From the NCBI RefSeq assembly GCF_013410775.1, contig NZ_JACCFH010000001.1, positions 372,001-436,000 on the forward strand: a DNA stretch of 64,000 nt, in the 5' to 3' direction. Positions 8,601 to 16,273 of this stretch are shown here, piece by piece. How positions within the stretch are numbered: the first letter of the stretch is position 1; every line of letters starts with the position of its first letter. The notes below the pieces were generated by a model. That model made no database searches. It saw only the letters and a list, made by a program, of their open reading frames with translations, and had not been told where the DNA came from. Source of the DNA: Sphaerotilus montanus. GTDB taxonomy: Bacteria > Pseudomonadota > Gammaproteobacteria > Burkholderiales > Burkholderiaceae_C. Made by a program: the position numbers and the translations under genes.

Positions 8601-9451
8601 GCGTCGAGCGAGCTGGCGCGCAGCAGGTTGCCGTTGAAGGGGTTCGCGCCGCCCTGCTGCTGGGCGTTGATCCAGCCGGCGATGCGCCGCGCCTTGTCCA
8701 CCCAGCCGGTTTTGAGCGCAGCCAGCGTCGCGCGGCGTTCGCCGACCCAGGCCGGCAGCCAGTCCTGCAGCGTGGCGCGGGGCTGCGGGTCCGGGCCGAG
8801 CAGCTCGGTCTGGTGGAGCAGCGGCTGCACCTGCAGTTGCATCGCCGCCACCGAAGGCCACACCCCCAGCAGCGCCTCCAGCGGCGCGGTGTCCAGCGGG
8901 TAGACCTCGCGGCGCCAGACATCGTGCACCGCCTGCGCCAGCAGCTCGGCCTCGTCGGCGACCAGCTCCTCATTGAAGAGGTTACCGCTGTCGAAGGCGT
9001 GTTCGCGCAGCATGCGCTGGCACCAGGCGTCGATGGTGTGGACCGCCGCCTCGTCCATCGCCTCGGCGGCGAGCGCGAGGCGGTAGGCGGCCTGCGAGCG
9101 GACCTCGCTGGCCGGGTCGTCGCCGTGGTCGGCGATCAGGTCGTGCAGGAAATGGTCGTGCGGCGCCGGCTCGGCCGCGCCGCGAAAGTACTGCGCCGCC
9201 TCGATCAGCCGGGCGCGGATGCGGTCCGACAGCTCGCGCGTGGCGGCGCGGGTGAAGGTCATCACCAGGATCTGCGAGGGCCCGAGCGGCTGCGCGGGCC
9301 GCCCGCCGTGGTCGCCATGGCCGAGCACGAGGCGCAGGTAGAGCGCGGCGATGGTCCAGGTCTTGCCGGTGCCAGCGCTGGCCTCGATCAGGCGGCTGCC
9401 CGCGAGCGGCAGGGTCAGCGGGTCGAGCAGGTGGGCGGAAGACTCAGTCAT
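5600..9451 (-). CDS. recB: RecBCD exodeoxyribonuclease V, beta subunit (helicase-nuclease)
   Basis: The 1283-residue RecB combines a UvrD-like 3'-5' helicase with a C-terminal PD-(D/E)XK nuclease. Walker A is SAGTGKT (residues 25-31). Downstream are 'LIDEFQDTSPLQYR', 'LIGDPKQSIYGFRGAD', 'VVTVHKSKGLEYPVVFLP' and 'LLYVALTRARHALWLG', the standard superfamily 1A motifs. The nuclease core is visible as 'GFADLVFEHDGRWWVLDYKS', with the catalytic Asp and Lys around residues 1167-1172. The ATG at 9451 fits the family N-terminus and overlaps the recC stop (ATGACTGA); longer upstream open frame belongs to recC coding sequence. The length is close to E. coli RecB (1180) with modest insertions. No defect is seen. 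Confidence 0.96.
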   Translation of the reverse strand: MTESSAHLLDPLTLPLAGSRLIEASAGTGKTWTIAALYLRLVLGHGDHGGRPAQPLGPSQILVMTFTRAATRELSDRIRARLIEAAQYFRGAAEPAPHDHFLHDLIADHGDDPASEVRSQAAYRLALAAEAMDEAAVHTIDAWCQRMLREHAFDSGNLFNEELVADEAELLAQAVHDVWRREVYPLDTAPLEALLGVWPSVAAMQLQVQPLLHQTELLGPDPQPRATLQDWLPAWVGERRATLAALKTGWVDKARRIAGWINAQQQGGANPFNGNLLRASSLDAWIEQIVAWAEDPAADSLVLLPDTGRTRLTPDGIVKACKKGCRLPPLPPEFAEFEALQQTLDTLEPLAPRLLQHATHRVAHRLDQLKRRGARFGFADLQARLDQALSPDAGEAGERLRQRILAQYPVALIDEFQDTSPLQYRLFDRLYRVAEHDLSTALLLIGDPKQSIYGFRGADIYSYLQVRHATAGRHHVLGTNYRSTQALIGAVNTVFAQAERRWSGGAFAFDKGGPLALPFEPVEAKGRGEVFVRGERAVPALTARALDSVLPQRSLTDALAQHAAEQLVDWLNDDTVGFRRQDGGWQRLAPGHVAVLVRSRKEADAVRLALRRRGVASVYLSDQDSVFASAEATDLLRWLQAVADPLNAPLARAAYATATAGLDLTELARLVTDEEAWDERLAQLQRLRSVWQRQGVLTLVRQTLHALDLPARWLGATDAPPDGERRLTNLLHLGELLQAAAAQLDGEQAQIRWLSEQIHGVGGTGEERVVRLESDAELVQVVTVHKSKGLEYPVVFLPFASSCREVDRRGRRFITWVDHDGTRALDFTLGDDAMASAERERLREDLRLLYVALTRARHALWLGVGFLKTGSKGGNKLDRSALGYLLGGGQGELSPALALERLNDWAGADGEALPGSVSVETLPTRPGYTRLRRAVAPVALAEAPRYQASFDRRWSVGSFSALVRDLRDAREADGDRLLPASSWAVDPARDEQLREEWLADLAARSAAGGGDDGGVFPLTSAPAVQADAAWHRFPKGALAGNFLHELLQWLAEEGFDRWDTPAVQTLVRRRCERHGHTDRADEVLAWMGAVLHTPLPALAGASLSGIGAVLPEMEFWMPSAALHSDAIDRVCRTHLLPGQARPALVPRTLQGLLMGFADLVFEHDGRWWVLDYKSNHLGDGDADYHAAALDAAMLAHRYDLQAALYLLALHRLLRQRLGADYDPAQHLGGAVYLFLRGVRGPQAGCVVVPAPLVLLDALEACLDDETTEPDAVADADLDPMVNP

Positions 9452-12400
9452 GGCGGGCGTCCTCGTCGTCCTCGTCGGCACCGGGGTGGGCATCGGGCAG
9501 CGGCAGCACGGTGACGTGGTCGACATCGGCGGCCCAGGCACGCAGGGGCTCGTAGAGGCGCTCGGCCCATTGGGCGAAGTTCGGGTCGGCGGCCAGCGTG
9601 TCCCAGTCGGGGAACAGGCGGGCGAGCGCGGCGTCCTGCACCTCGCCGCGGCTGGTGTGGCCGCCCTCGAAGCAGGTGCGGGCGGCCTCATCCGCCTTGT
9701 CGGGCTGGTCGGGGAACTGTTCGCGCGCGGCCAGCCAGGCCAGCGCGGTGCGGCAGGCCACCGCCAGCGGGCGCAACATGCCCTGCTCCCAGACATCGAG
9801 CAGGTCGTCCAGCACCGCCTGCGCCACCGCGCGGCGCGGCGCGACCAGCACCAGCAAAGCGTCGCGCGCCACGATGCGCGCCTCCAGGTCGATGCCGCAG
9901 GCGCCCGCCACCAGCAGGCGCAGCCACGGCCGCACCAGCTTGTACGCCAGCGGCTGCAGCGTCTGGCTCTTCTTGTCGAAGCGGCACAGGCGGCGCGCGT
10001 CCAGCGTCAGCCAGACCGGCCGGTCGCTGCCCGGCGCCTGGCGCAGCTCGTCGAGCCAGTCGTCCAGCGTAAGGCCGTCCAGCTCGGCGGTGACTTGCCG
10101 GGGCTTGGCCGGCTCGGAGAGTTCGCGGCGCCAGGCGTTCCACTGCAAAGCCATCGGCGCACTCTGCTGGACAAACTGGGTGCGCCAGCGCTGGCCAATG
10201 CCGCCCACGGGCAGCTCGCCGCGGCGCACCAGCCGCTCGGTGCGGACCTGCAGATCGGCGCGGCAGGCGGCGATGGTGGTCGGCGCTTCGTCCGCGGGCG
10301 ACTCCAGCAGCTCGCGCAGCAGCAGGGTCTCGTCGAGCGCGTTCAGGTCGAAGGGCTCGTCGTCTGCTACGGCGAGGTCAAGCGGCTGGAAGACGACGCC
10401 CAGGCGCTCGCGGAAGTGGTCCTTCACGGGGTTGAGGAGGAAGTTCTCGAGGCGGCGCAGGGTCAGCGGGAGCATGGCCTGGCGCTCGGCCACGGACAAC
10501 GCGGCAGCCCCACCGGTCATTCCCGCGAAAGCGGGAACCCACGAACGTCCACCGGCCTCGCCTGAGTGGGTTCCCGCTTTCGCGGGAATGACGGCGGTGG
10601 GGGTGGCGGTAGATGCGGCTTCGTGGGCCTCGCGCCACTCGCGGGCGTAGGTGAACAAGGAGGCGCCGCCCTCGCCCACCCCAGTGGCTTCGAAATACCG
10701 CCGGCTGAACGGCTGCAGCGGATGCTCGGTCGTCAGCCGGTCCACGACCTCCGGCCCCCAGCCCGCGGCGAGGTGGTCGCGCAGCTGCGACACCAGCACG
10801 GACGGCGGCTGCGCGGTGTTGTCGCGCACGCTGCGGCCCGCCCAGCTGATGGACAGCACACGCCGCGCCGACAGCAGCGCCTCCAGCATCAGCATCCGGT
10901 CGTCGTCGCGGCGGGCGCGGTCGCCGGGGCGGTGCTGGCCGGGCAGCGCCATCAGGTCGAAGTCGCTGCGCGGCGCGCGGCGCGGGTAGTCGCCGTCGTT
11001 CATGCCGAGCAGGCAGACCACCTCGAACGGGATCGCCCGCATCGGCATCAGCGTGCAGAACACCACCCCGCCGCCGAGGAAGCGGCTGTTCAGGCTCGGT
11101 TCGTCCACGCCCGACAACCAGCCTTCGCGCAGCACGGGCAGCGTCACCGGCGCGTCGAAGCCGGCGTCCTCGCAGTCGTCGAGCCAGCGGCCGAGCGCGT
11201 CGTCGAGCGACGCCAGCATCAGGCGGTCGTCCTCGTCGGCGGGGTCGAGGAAGGTCTGCAGCAGCGCCTGGCCGCGCGCGAACCACTGCGCGGGCGACAC
11301 CGGCGCGCTCGCCTGCTGCCACCAGACGCGCAGCGCGTCGATCAGCCCGGCCAGCGAGCCGGCGATCGCGGCGTCCAGTCCGCCGATCTCGTCGTACGGC
11401 TCGATCGCGCGCCACGGTGGCTCGGCGCTGGAGCCCGCACCGCTGCTGTCCGAGCGCCCGCAGGCATAGCCCAGCAGCATCCGGCGCAGCCCGAACAGCC
11501 CCGTGTTCTGCTCACCGCACGCGCCCAGCCCGAGGCCGTCGCGCTGCGCCGCGTCCAGCCCCCAGCGCACGCCGGCGCCGGCCAGCCAGCGGGCGGCGGT
11601 CGCGCGGTCCTCGTCGTGCAGGCCGAAGCGCCGGGCGAGTGCGGGCACGTCGAGCAGGTCGCGCAGCTCGCTGGCGGTGCAACGCTGCTCGGTCACGCGC
11701 AGCAGCCACTCCACCGCCATCAGCAGCGGCTGGCGTCCGCGCTGGCGCAGGTCGGCGATCTCGTAGGGGATGTGGCGGGCGTCGTGCAGGCCGTGCTGGC
11801 CGAAGACGGCGTGGATGATTGGCGCGTAGGGCTCGATGTCCGGCAGCATGACGACGATGTCGCGCGGCGCCAGTGGCGTGGCGCCCGGGTGCGCCAGCAG
11901 GTGCAGCAGCTGGTCGTGCAGCACCTCGACCTCGCGCATCGCGCTGTGGGCGATCTGGAAGACGATCGAGCGGTCGTCTGCGGCCAGCGGTGGGCCGGCC
12001 TGCACGCGCGCCGTCAGCTCGTCCATCGGCAGGCCGTCGCGGACGGCGCTCTGCACCTGGGCCAGCAAGGTGTCGCCGTTGCCCTCGTCGAACAGGTCGA
12101 TGCGCGGGATCTGGAAACGCTGGCGCGCGGTTTCCGCGTCGTCGAAGGCGTCAAGCAGGCGGATGAAGTCGCGCCCCTGGCGGCCCCAGGCGGCCAGCAA
12201 CGGGTGCGACTGGCCATGCGCCTGGTCCAGCGGCACGGCGCCGAGGTCGATGCCGCGGCGGTGGCCGTGGCGCTGGCGCGGAGCGCGCAGCAGTTCGCGG
12301 CCGTCGATGATGTCAGCCCAGTGGAACTGGCAGGGATTCGGCACCGCCAGCAGCACCTGCGCCCGCTGCGCCAGCGCCGCCAGCGCCTGCAGCGTCTGCC

Positions 12401-13142
12401 ACGGCAGGTGGCTGTGGCCGAACAGCACGACGCGGCGCGGCAGCGGCTGGCGCGGCGCCTCGCCGGCGTCCACCGCCTCGACGAAGCGCCGGTGCACATC
12501 GCTGCGCACCGCGCGGCGACCGGCGGCATCCAGCCCCTCGACCAGCCGGTGCCACAGCCGGGCCTGCCAGCGCTGGTCATCGGGCAGCGGCTCGGTGACG
12601 CCGTTGCCGCGGATGAGGTGCTCGCGGCCGCGGCCCCAGGCGTCGAGCCAGTCGGCGCGGTAGAGCTGGTACTGGTCGTAGAGGTCGGCCAGCCGCTCGG
12701 CGAGCTGCAGGCGGCGGCCGAGGTCGTGCGTACCATCAGCTGCGGGCGAGGCGGACAGGAACTGCGCCAGCGGCTCGAAGCCGGGTTCGTCGATCCACTG
12801 CGGCAACGCCTGCATCAGCCGCCAGGTCAGCGGCGCCTTGTCGAGCGGCGAGCGGGCCGGCGCCCCGTCGCGGCCGAGCATCGCGCGGTACAGGCGCCAG
12901 AGGAAACGCGCCGGCAGCTCGACCCGGGTCGCCGCGCACACGCCACTGCGCCGGGCCAGCGACATCTTCATCCACTCGGCGATGCCGTTGCTCTGCACCA
13001 GCAGCACGTCCTGCTCCAGCGGGTCGAGCGGGTGGCGCTCCAGCCAGGCGAAGACGGCTTCCTGCAGCAGCTCCAGCCGGTTGCCGTGCAGCACCAGCAG
13101 GCCGGGCGTGATCGGGGAGCGGTTTCTTTCAGTCTCGGGCAT
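9444..13142 (-). CDS. recC: RecBCD exodeoxyribonuclease V, gamma subunit (Chi recognition)
   Basis: The 1232-residue RecC has inactivated helicase-like and nuclease-like domains, splits the duplex and recognises Chi in the RecBCD complex. The N-terminus matches the family ('LLVLHGNRLELL', then 'VLLVQSNGIAEWMKMSLA'), as do 'VVFCTLMPMRAIPFEVVCLLG', read here as its short core 'PMRAIPFEVVCLLGMND', and 'DFDLMALPGQHRPGDRARRDDD'. It is longer than E. coli RecC (1122). Part of the excess is a translated inverted pair of palindromic repeats at about residues 851-876, read as 'VIPAKAGTH' and 'WVPAFAGMT'. The start at 13142 gives the family N-terminus; the stop overlaps recB. It lies 37 bases downstream of the WYL gene, on the same strand. 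Confidence 0.94.
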   Translation of the reverse strand: MPETERNRSPITPGLLVLHGNRLELLQEAVFAWLERHPLDPLEQDVLLVQSNGIAEWMKMSLARRSGVCAATRVELPARFLWRLYRAMLGRDGAPARSPLDKAPLTWRLMQALPQWIDEPGFEPLAQFLSASPAADGTHDLGRRLQLAERLADLYDQYQLYRADWLDAWGRGREHLIRGNGVTEPLPDDQRWQARLWHRLVEGLDAAGRRAVRSDVHRRFVEAVDAGEAPRQPLPRRVVLFGHSHLPWQTLQALAALAQRAQVLLAVPNPCQFHWADIIDGRELLRAPRQRHGHRRGIDLGAVPLDQAHGQSHPLLAAWGRQGRDFIRLLDAFDDAETARQRFQIPRIDLFDEGNGDTLLAQVQSAVRDGLPMDELTARVQAGPPLAADDRSIVFQIAHSAMREVEVLHDQLLHLLAHPGATPLAPRDIVVMLPDIEPYAPIIHAVFGQHGLHDARHIPYEIADLRQRGRQPLLMAVEWLLRVTEQRCTASELRDLLDVPALARRFGLHDEDRATAARWLAGAGVRWGLDAAQRDGLGLGACGEQNTGLFGLRRMLLGYACGRSDSSGAGSSAEPPWRAIEPYDEIGGLDAAIAGSLAGLIDALRVWWQQASAPVSPAQWFARGQALLQTFLDPADEDDRLMLASLDDALGRWLDDCEDAGFDAPVTLPVLREGWLSGVDEPSLNSRFLGGGVVFCTLMPMRAIPFEVVCLLGMNDGDYPRRAPRSDFDLMALPGQHRPGDRARRDDDRMLMLEALLSARRVLSISWAGRSVRDNTAQPPSVLVSQLRDHLAAGWGPEVVDRLTTEHPLQPFSRRYFEATGVGEGGASLFTYAREWREAHEAASTATPTAVIPAKAGTHSGEAGGRSWVPAFAGMTGGAAALSVAERQAMLPLTLRRLENFLLNPVKDHFRERLGVVFQPLDLAVADDEPFDLNALDETLLLRELLESPADEAPTTIAACRADLQVRTERLVRRGELPVGGIGQRWRTQFVQQSAPMALQWNAWRRELSEPAKPRQVTAELDGLTLDDWLDELRQAPGSDRPVWLTLDARRLCRFDKKSQTLQPLAYKLVRPWLRLLVAGACGIDLEARIVARDALLVLVAPRRAVAQAVLDDLLDVWEQGMLRPLAVACRTALAWLAAREQFPDQPDKADEAARTCFEGGHTSRGEVQDAALARLFPDWDTLAADPNFAQWAERLYEPLRAWAADVDHVTVLPLPDAHPGADEDDEDARHD
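10516..10592. repeat. inverted pair of REP-like palindromes inside recC
   Basis: Two 27-base copies (10516-10542 and 10566-10592) are near-perfect inverted repeats of one another. Each is itself a palindrome around TTCCCGC...GCGGGAA. Together they form a BIME-like doublet with a 23-base spacer. The doublet is translated in frame in recC and resembles the single copy in recD. Confidence 0.88.
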
Positions 13143-13179
13143 GGGCGGCAGTATCGCCCACGCCCCTGCGGCGGCAGGT

Positions 13180-13911
13180 TCAGGCGCGGTGCAGCGCGCT
13201 GTCGAGTTCGGTCTCGACGGCACGCATCGAGACTTCCTTGGCGCGCAGGTCCAGCCGCTCCACGCTGCGCACGCTGGGTAGCGGGATGCGGCACAGCCCC
13301 TCGTGGTCGTGGTCCCAGCTGTCGAGGAACCAGACGCCGTCTTCATGCACCAGCCGCATCGGCGAGACGACCCGGTCCCGCTCCCGCCCACCGTCGTCGC
13401 CATCGACCGTGAGCCGCAGCCGGCGGCGCTCCAGCACCGCGCTGGCCAGCCGCTCGAAATGCCGGCCGCGCACCGGCCGGTGCACCGGGGCCACCACGCG
13501 CACGCGGCGGGTCAGTTCGCGCGCCACCGTCTCGCTGGTGCCGAGCATGCCGTGGAGCTTGTCGAGCAGGGGCTGCAGATGGCGGCTCATGCTGCCATTG
13601 ACCCCCAGACCGTCGAGCAGCTGGTGCATGGTCAGCAGGGCGTGGATCTCGCGCTCGTTGAACCAGACGCCCGGTGATTCGGCCATGAAGCTGCGCCGGC
13701 CATTGCGGCCCACGGTCTCGAAGCGGTAGCCGTTGCGGTCGCGGTCGTAGACGATCGCGGCATCCATGCGGGTGCGCAGGTGGTCCAGATCCCGCTTGAG
13801 CGTGGCGCGCGAGACGGCCAGCTCGGTCATCAGATCGGCGAAGCTCACGCAGCCGCGGCTGCGGATGAGCATCTCGATCTTGCAGAAACGTTCGGTGCGT
13901 TCCATGGTCAT
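13180..13911 (-). CDS. HTH-WYL family transcriptional regulator upstream of recCBD
   Basis: The 243-residue protein has an N-terminal winged helix (about residues 5-60; 'VSFADLMTELAVSRATLKRD' is the helix-turn-helix) and a C-terminal WYL-like module. The WYL signature is present as WFL (194-196) in 'VWFLDSWDH', followed by an 'RIPLPSVRSVERL' segment. WYL domains are thought to sense nucleic-acid or nucleotide ligands and often regulate DNA-damage or phage-defence genes. Two ATGs are available (13911 and 13905); the first is preceded by GAGGGGG. It sits 37 bases before recC in the same orientation, so it is probably co-transcribed with recCBD and may control that operon. That role is inferred from position only. 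Confidence 0.88.
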   Translation of the reverse strand: MTMERTERFCKIEMLIRSRGCVSFADLMTELAVSRATLKRDLDHLRTRMDAAIVYDRDRNGYRFETVGRNGRRSFMAESPGVWFNEREIHALLTMHQLLDGLGVNGSMSRHLQPLLDKLHGMLGTSETVARELTRRVRVVAPVHRPVRGRHFERLASAVLERRRLRLTVDGDDGGRERDRVVSPMRLVHEDGVWFLDSWDHDHEGLCRIPLPSVRSVERLDLRAKEVSMRAVETELDSALHRA

Positions 13912-14215
13912 GGTTCCCCCTCGTGGGCATTGGTCGAAAAACCCGCCTCAAAACGCCGGATTCATGCGCCGCATGGAATCCTGGCTCAACAATTGAGCCT
14001 GATGGTAGCGGTGGAGTCACCATGTTTCAGCATGCAAGAACCCCGTGTTCAGGGGACAAACCACCCCGGCAACCACCACCCCGCGCACTACGCACTCCCG
14101 GGGAGCAGGGCTTGACGCACACCGTCCGCACACGCACGGGTGGACATTCAGAAGCGGGCAACATGGCCGACAACAGGGCGGCCTACACTCGCGCGACGTT
14201 CACGATCGACCGACC
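13912..14215. other. divergent intergenic region, WYL/recCBD and subtilase
   Basis: These 304 bases separate two divergent start codons and must hold both promoters. I see no gene. The visible elements are a perfect inverted repeat at 13983-13999 and a TACACT hexamer at 14184-14189, a plausible -10 element for the protease. No convincing -35 partner was found. Confidence 0.6.
13983..13999. promoter_or_regulatory. inverted repeat, candidate operator
   Basis: GGCTCAA-CAA-TTGAGCC is a perfect 7-bp inverted repeat with a 3-base spacer, 72 bases upstream of the WYL gene start. The position suits autoregulation by the WYL protein or control of the divergent protease. There is no T-run, so a terminator is unlikely. 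Confidence 0.45.
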
Positions 14216-16273
14216 ATGACACGCCAGACCTGCCTCCCCTCGCCGCTGCGCCGCCTGCGCACGGCCCTGACCGCCCTGGCGTTCGTCTGCGGTGCAGGAC
14301 CGATCGCTGCCACCGGGCACGAGGCCACCCCGCCGGCCCGCCCGGACCTGACCGGCACGCCCGCCGGCGAGGCCCGGGTGATCGTCAAGTTCCGCACGAC
14401 CCGGCAGGTCAGCGCCTTGTCCGCCACCGCCACCGTCGGCAGCACCACCGTCACCGAGCCCCGCAGCGCCCAGGCACTCGGCCAGCGTGTCGGGCTCCAG
14501 CTCGGCGATGGTCCGGCCGTTTCCGCCGACACCCAGGTGATCCGCGCGACCGGCCTGAGCAACGCCCGTCTGATGCAGGCGCTGGCGGCGGACCCGCAGG
14601 TCGAGTACGTGGTCGAAGACCGCAGACGCCGCGCGCATGCGGCCGTGGTGAGCGATCCGCTCTTCGCTGGCGGACCGGGCGTCAGCCCCGCGGCCGGTCA
14701 GTGGTACCTGCAGGCGCCGAACGCGGCGGTGGTCTCGTCCGTGAACGCCGAATCGGCCTGGGCACTCACGACCGGTCGGGCCGACATCGTCGTCGCCGTG
14801 CTCGACAGCGGCGTGCGCTTCAACCACCCGGACCTGGACGGCAAGCTGCTCGCCGGCCACGACTTCGTCAGCGAAGCCATCACCTCCAACGATGGCGACG
14901 GCCGCGACGCCAACCCGACCGACCCGGGCGACTGGATCACCGAGTCCGAAAACGCCACTTCGCCGACCTTCGGCGGCTGCGGCGTCCAGGACAGCTCCTG
15001 GCACGGCACCCAGGTGGCCGGCCTCGTCGGTGCCGCCACCAACAATGCCACTGGCATGGCCGGCATGGGGCGCCATGTGCGGGTGCTGCCCGTGCGCGTG
15101 CTGGGCAAGTGTGGCGGCTACGACGCCGACATCGTCGCCGGCATGCGCTGGGCAGGCGGGCTGCACGTCGACGGCGTGCCCGACAACCCGACCCCGGCGC
15201 GGGTCATCAACATGAGCCTGGGCGAAACGGGGTCCTGCATCGCCGGTGCAGATCCCACCCGACCCGGTATCGCCAGGCTCTATCTGGACGCAATCAGCGA
15301 ACTGCGGCAGAAAGGTGTCGTCGTCATCGCCTCCGCCGGCAACGACAACGGTGCCGTCAACATGCCGGCCAACTGCGCGGGCATCATCGCCGTCGGTGGC
15401 CTGCGCCACGCGGGGGACAAGAGCGGCTTCTCCAGCCTGGGCAGCGAGGTCGCCATCGCGGCACCGGCGGGCAACTGCGTCAACGCGACCGGAGAATGCC
15501 TGTACCCCATCCTGAGCACCATCAACACCGGCCGCACCGGCCCGGAGTGCCCCGGCTACACGACGGGCAGCAGCACCCAGGGCCTGGGCACCAGCTTCTC
15601 GGCCCCGCTGGTGTCCGGCACGGTCGCCTTGATGCTGTCGGCCCAGCCCACGCTCACGCCCACGCAGGTGCAGAGCCTGCTCCAGTCGACAGCCCGGGCG
15701 TTCCCGGCACGCCCCGCTGGTGCCACAGCCCCGGCGTGCAGCACCGACACCACCGTCTCGCAGATCGAATGCCACTGCACGACCGCGACCTGCGGTGCCG
15801 GCATGCTGGACGCCGGTGCCGCCGTGCGCGCCGCCGCTGGCACGTCCCTCGTCGCCCGTCTGGGCGACGGCAGCACGCGGGTGGCCATGAACGGCAGCGT
15901 GACGCTGGATGCCCGCGGCTCCAGCACCGGGGCCGGACGCACCGTCACCGGCTACCAGTGGCGCATCACCGATGGCACGACCCTGGCCGGATTCAGCGGC
16001 AGCACGACCGGCAGCACCGCCGTGCTGAACGCACTGGGCAGCGGGCTGGCGATGGTGGAGCTGACCGTCACCGACAGCAGTGGCGCCACCAGCCGCAGTG
16101 CCGCCGTGCTGCGCACAGGCCCGGTACCGGCCGCAGCCTGCGGACCGGATGCCAATGACGCCATGGCGTCCGACGGCGGCGGTGCGGTGAACGGCGGCTG
16201 GCTGGCGGGACTGGCCGCCGTGGTGGCCTTGCTCGCCTGGAGCCGCCGCCGCGCGGGCTCAACCGGTCACTGA
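14216..16273 (+). CDS. exported S8 (subtilisin-like) serine protease with C-terminal sorting-type tail
   Basis: The 685-residue protein begins with a signal peptide (Arg-rich start, hydrophobic 16-28, then 'AGPIAATG'). A propeptide-like segment covers about residues 35-130. The subtilase domain has Asp197 ('AVLDSG'), His263 ('WHGTQVAG') and Ser460 ('GTSFSAP'), so the triad is complete. Residues about 560-640 form a PKD/Ig-like module ('GYQWRITDG'). The last 33 residues have Gly-rich 'DGGGAVNGGW', a hydrophobic helix and an Arg-Arg-Arg end. That is the layout of GlyGly-CTERM tails processed by rhombosortase, or of a simple membrane anchor. ATG 14216 was chosen because signal-peptide features start there. 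It overlaps the convergent SapC gene by seven bases. Confidence 0.9.
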   Translation: MTRQTCLPSPLRRLRTALTALAFVCGAGPIAATGHEATPPARPDLTGTPAGEARVIVKFRTTRQVSALSATATVGSTTVTEPRSAQALGQRVGLQLGDGPAVSADTQVIRATGLSNARLMQALAADPQVEYVVEDRRRRAHAAVVSDPLFAGGPGVSPAAGQWYLQAPNAAVVSSVNAESAWALTTGRADIVVAVLDSGVRFNHPDLDGKLLAGHDFVSEAITSNDGDGRDANPTDPGDWITESENATSPTFGGCGVQDSSWHGTQVAGLVGAATNNATGMAGMGRHVRVLPVRVLGKCGGYDADIVAGMRWAGGLHVDGVPDNPTPARVINMSLGETGSCIAGADPTRPGIARLYLDAISELRQKGVVVIASAGNDNGAVNMPANCAGIIAVGGLRHAGDKSGFSSLGSEVAIAAPAGNCVNATGECLYPILSTINTGRTGPECPGYTTGSSTQGLGTSFSAPLVSGTVALMLSAQPTLTPTQVQSLLQSTARAFPARPAGATAPACSTDTTVSQIECHCTTATCGAGMLDAGAAVRAAAGTSLVARLGDGSTRVAMNGSVTLDARGSSTGAGRTVTGYQWRITDGTTLAGFSGSTTGSTAVLNALGSGLAMVELTVTDSSGATSRSAAVLRTGPVPAAACGPDANDAMASDGGGAVNGGWLAGLAAVVALLAWSRRRAGSTGH

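Noticed and set aside
5774..9514. 1,246-codon open frame antisense to recB
   Set aside because: The translation is Gln/Arg/Ala-rich without domains, and recB on the other strand has all helicase and nuclease motifs.
9452..9796. Extended N-terminus for RecB
   Set aside because: The upstream in-frame stretch overlaps recC coding sequence and is low-complexity; the ATG at 9451 overlaps the recC stop as expected for a coupled gene.
10566..13412. Long open frame antisense to recC
   Set aside because: Same reason: no recognisable domain, while recC motifs are present on the minus strand.
16172..16273. PEP-CTERM signal on the first subtilase
   Set aside because: The Pro-Glu-Pro motif is missing; the tail begins with a Gly-rich block, so it is not an obvious exosortase substrate.
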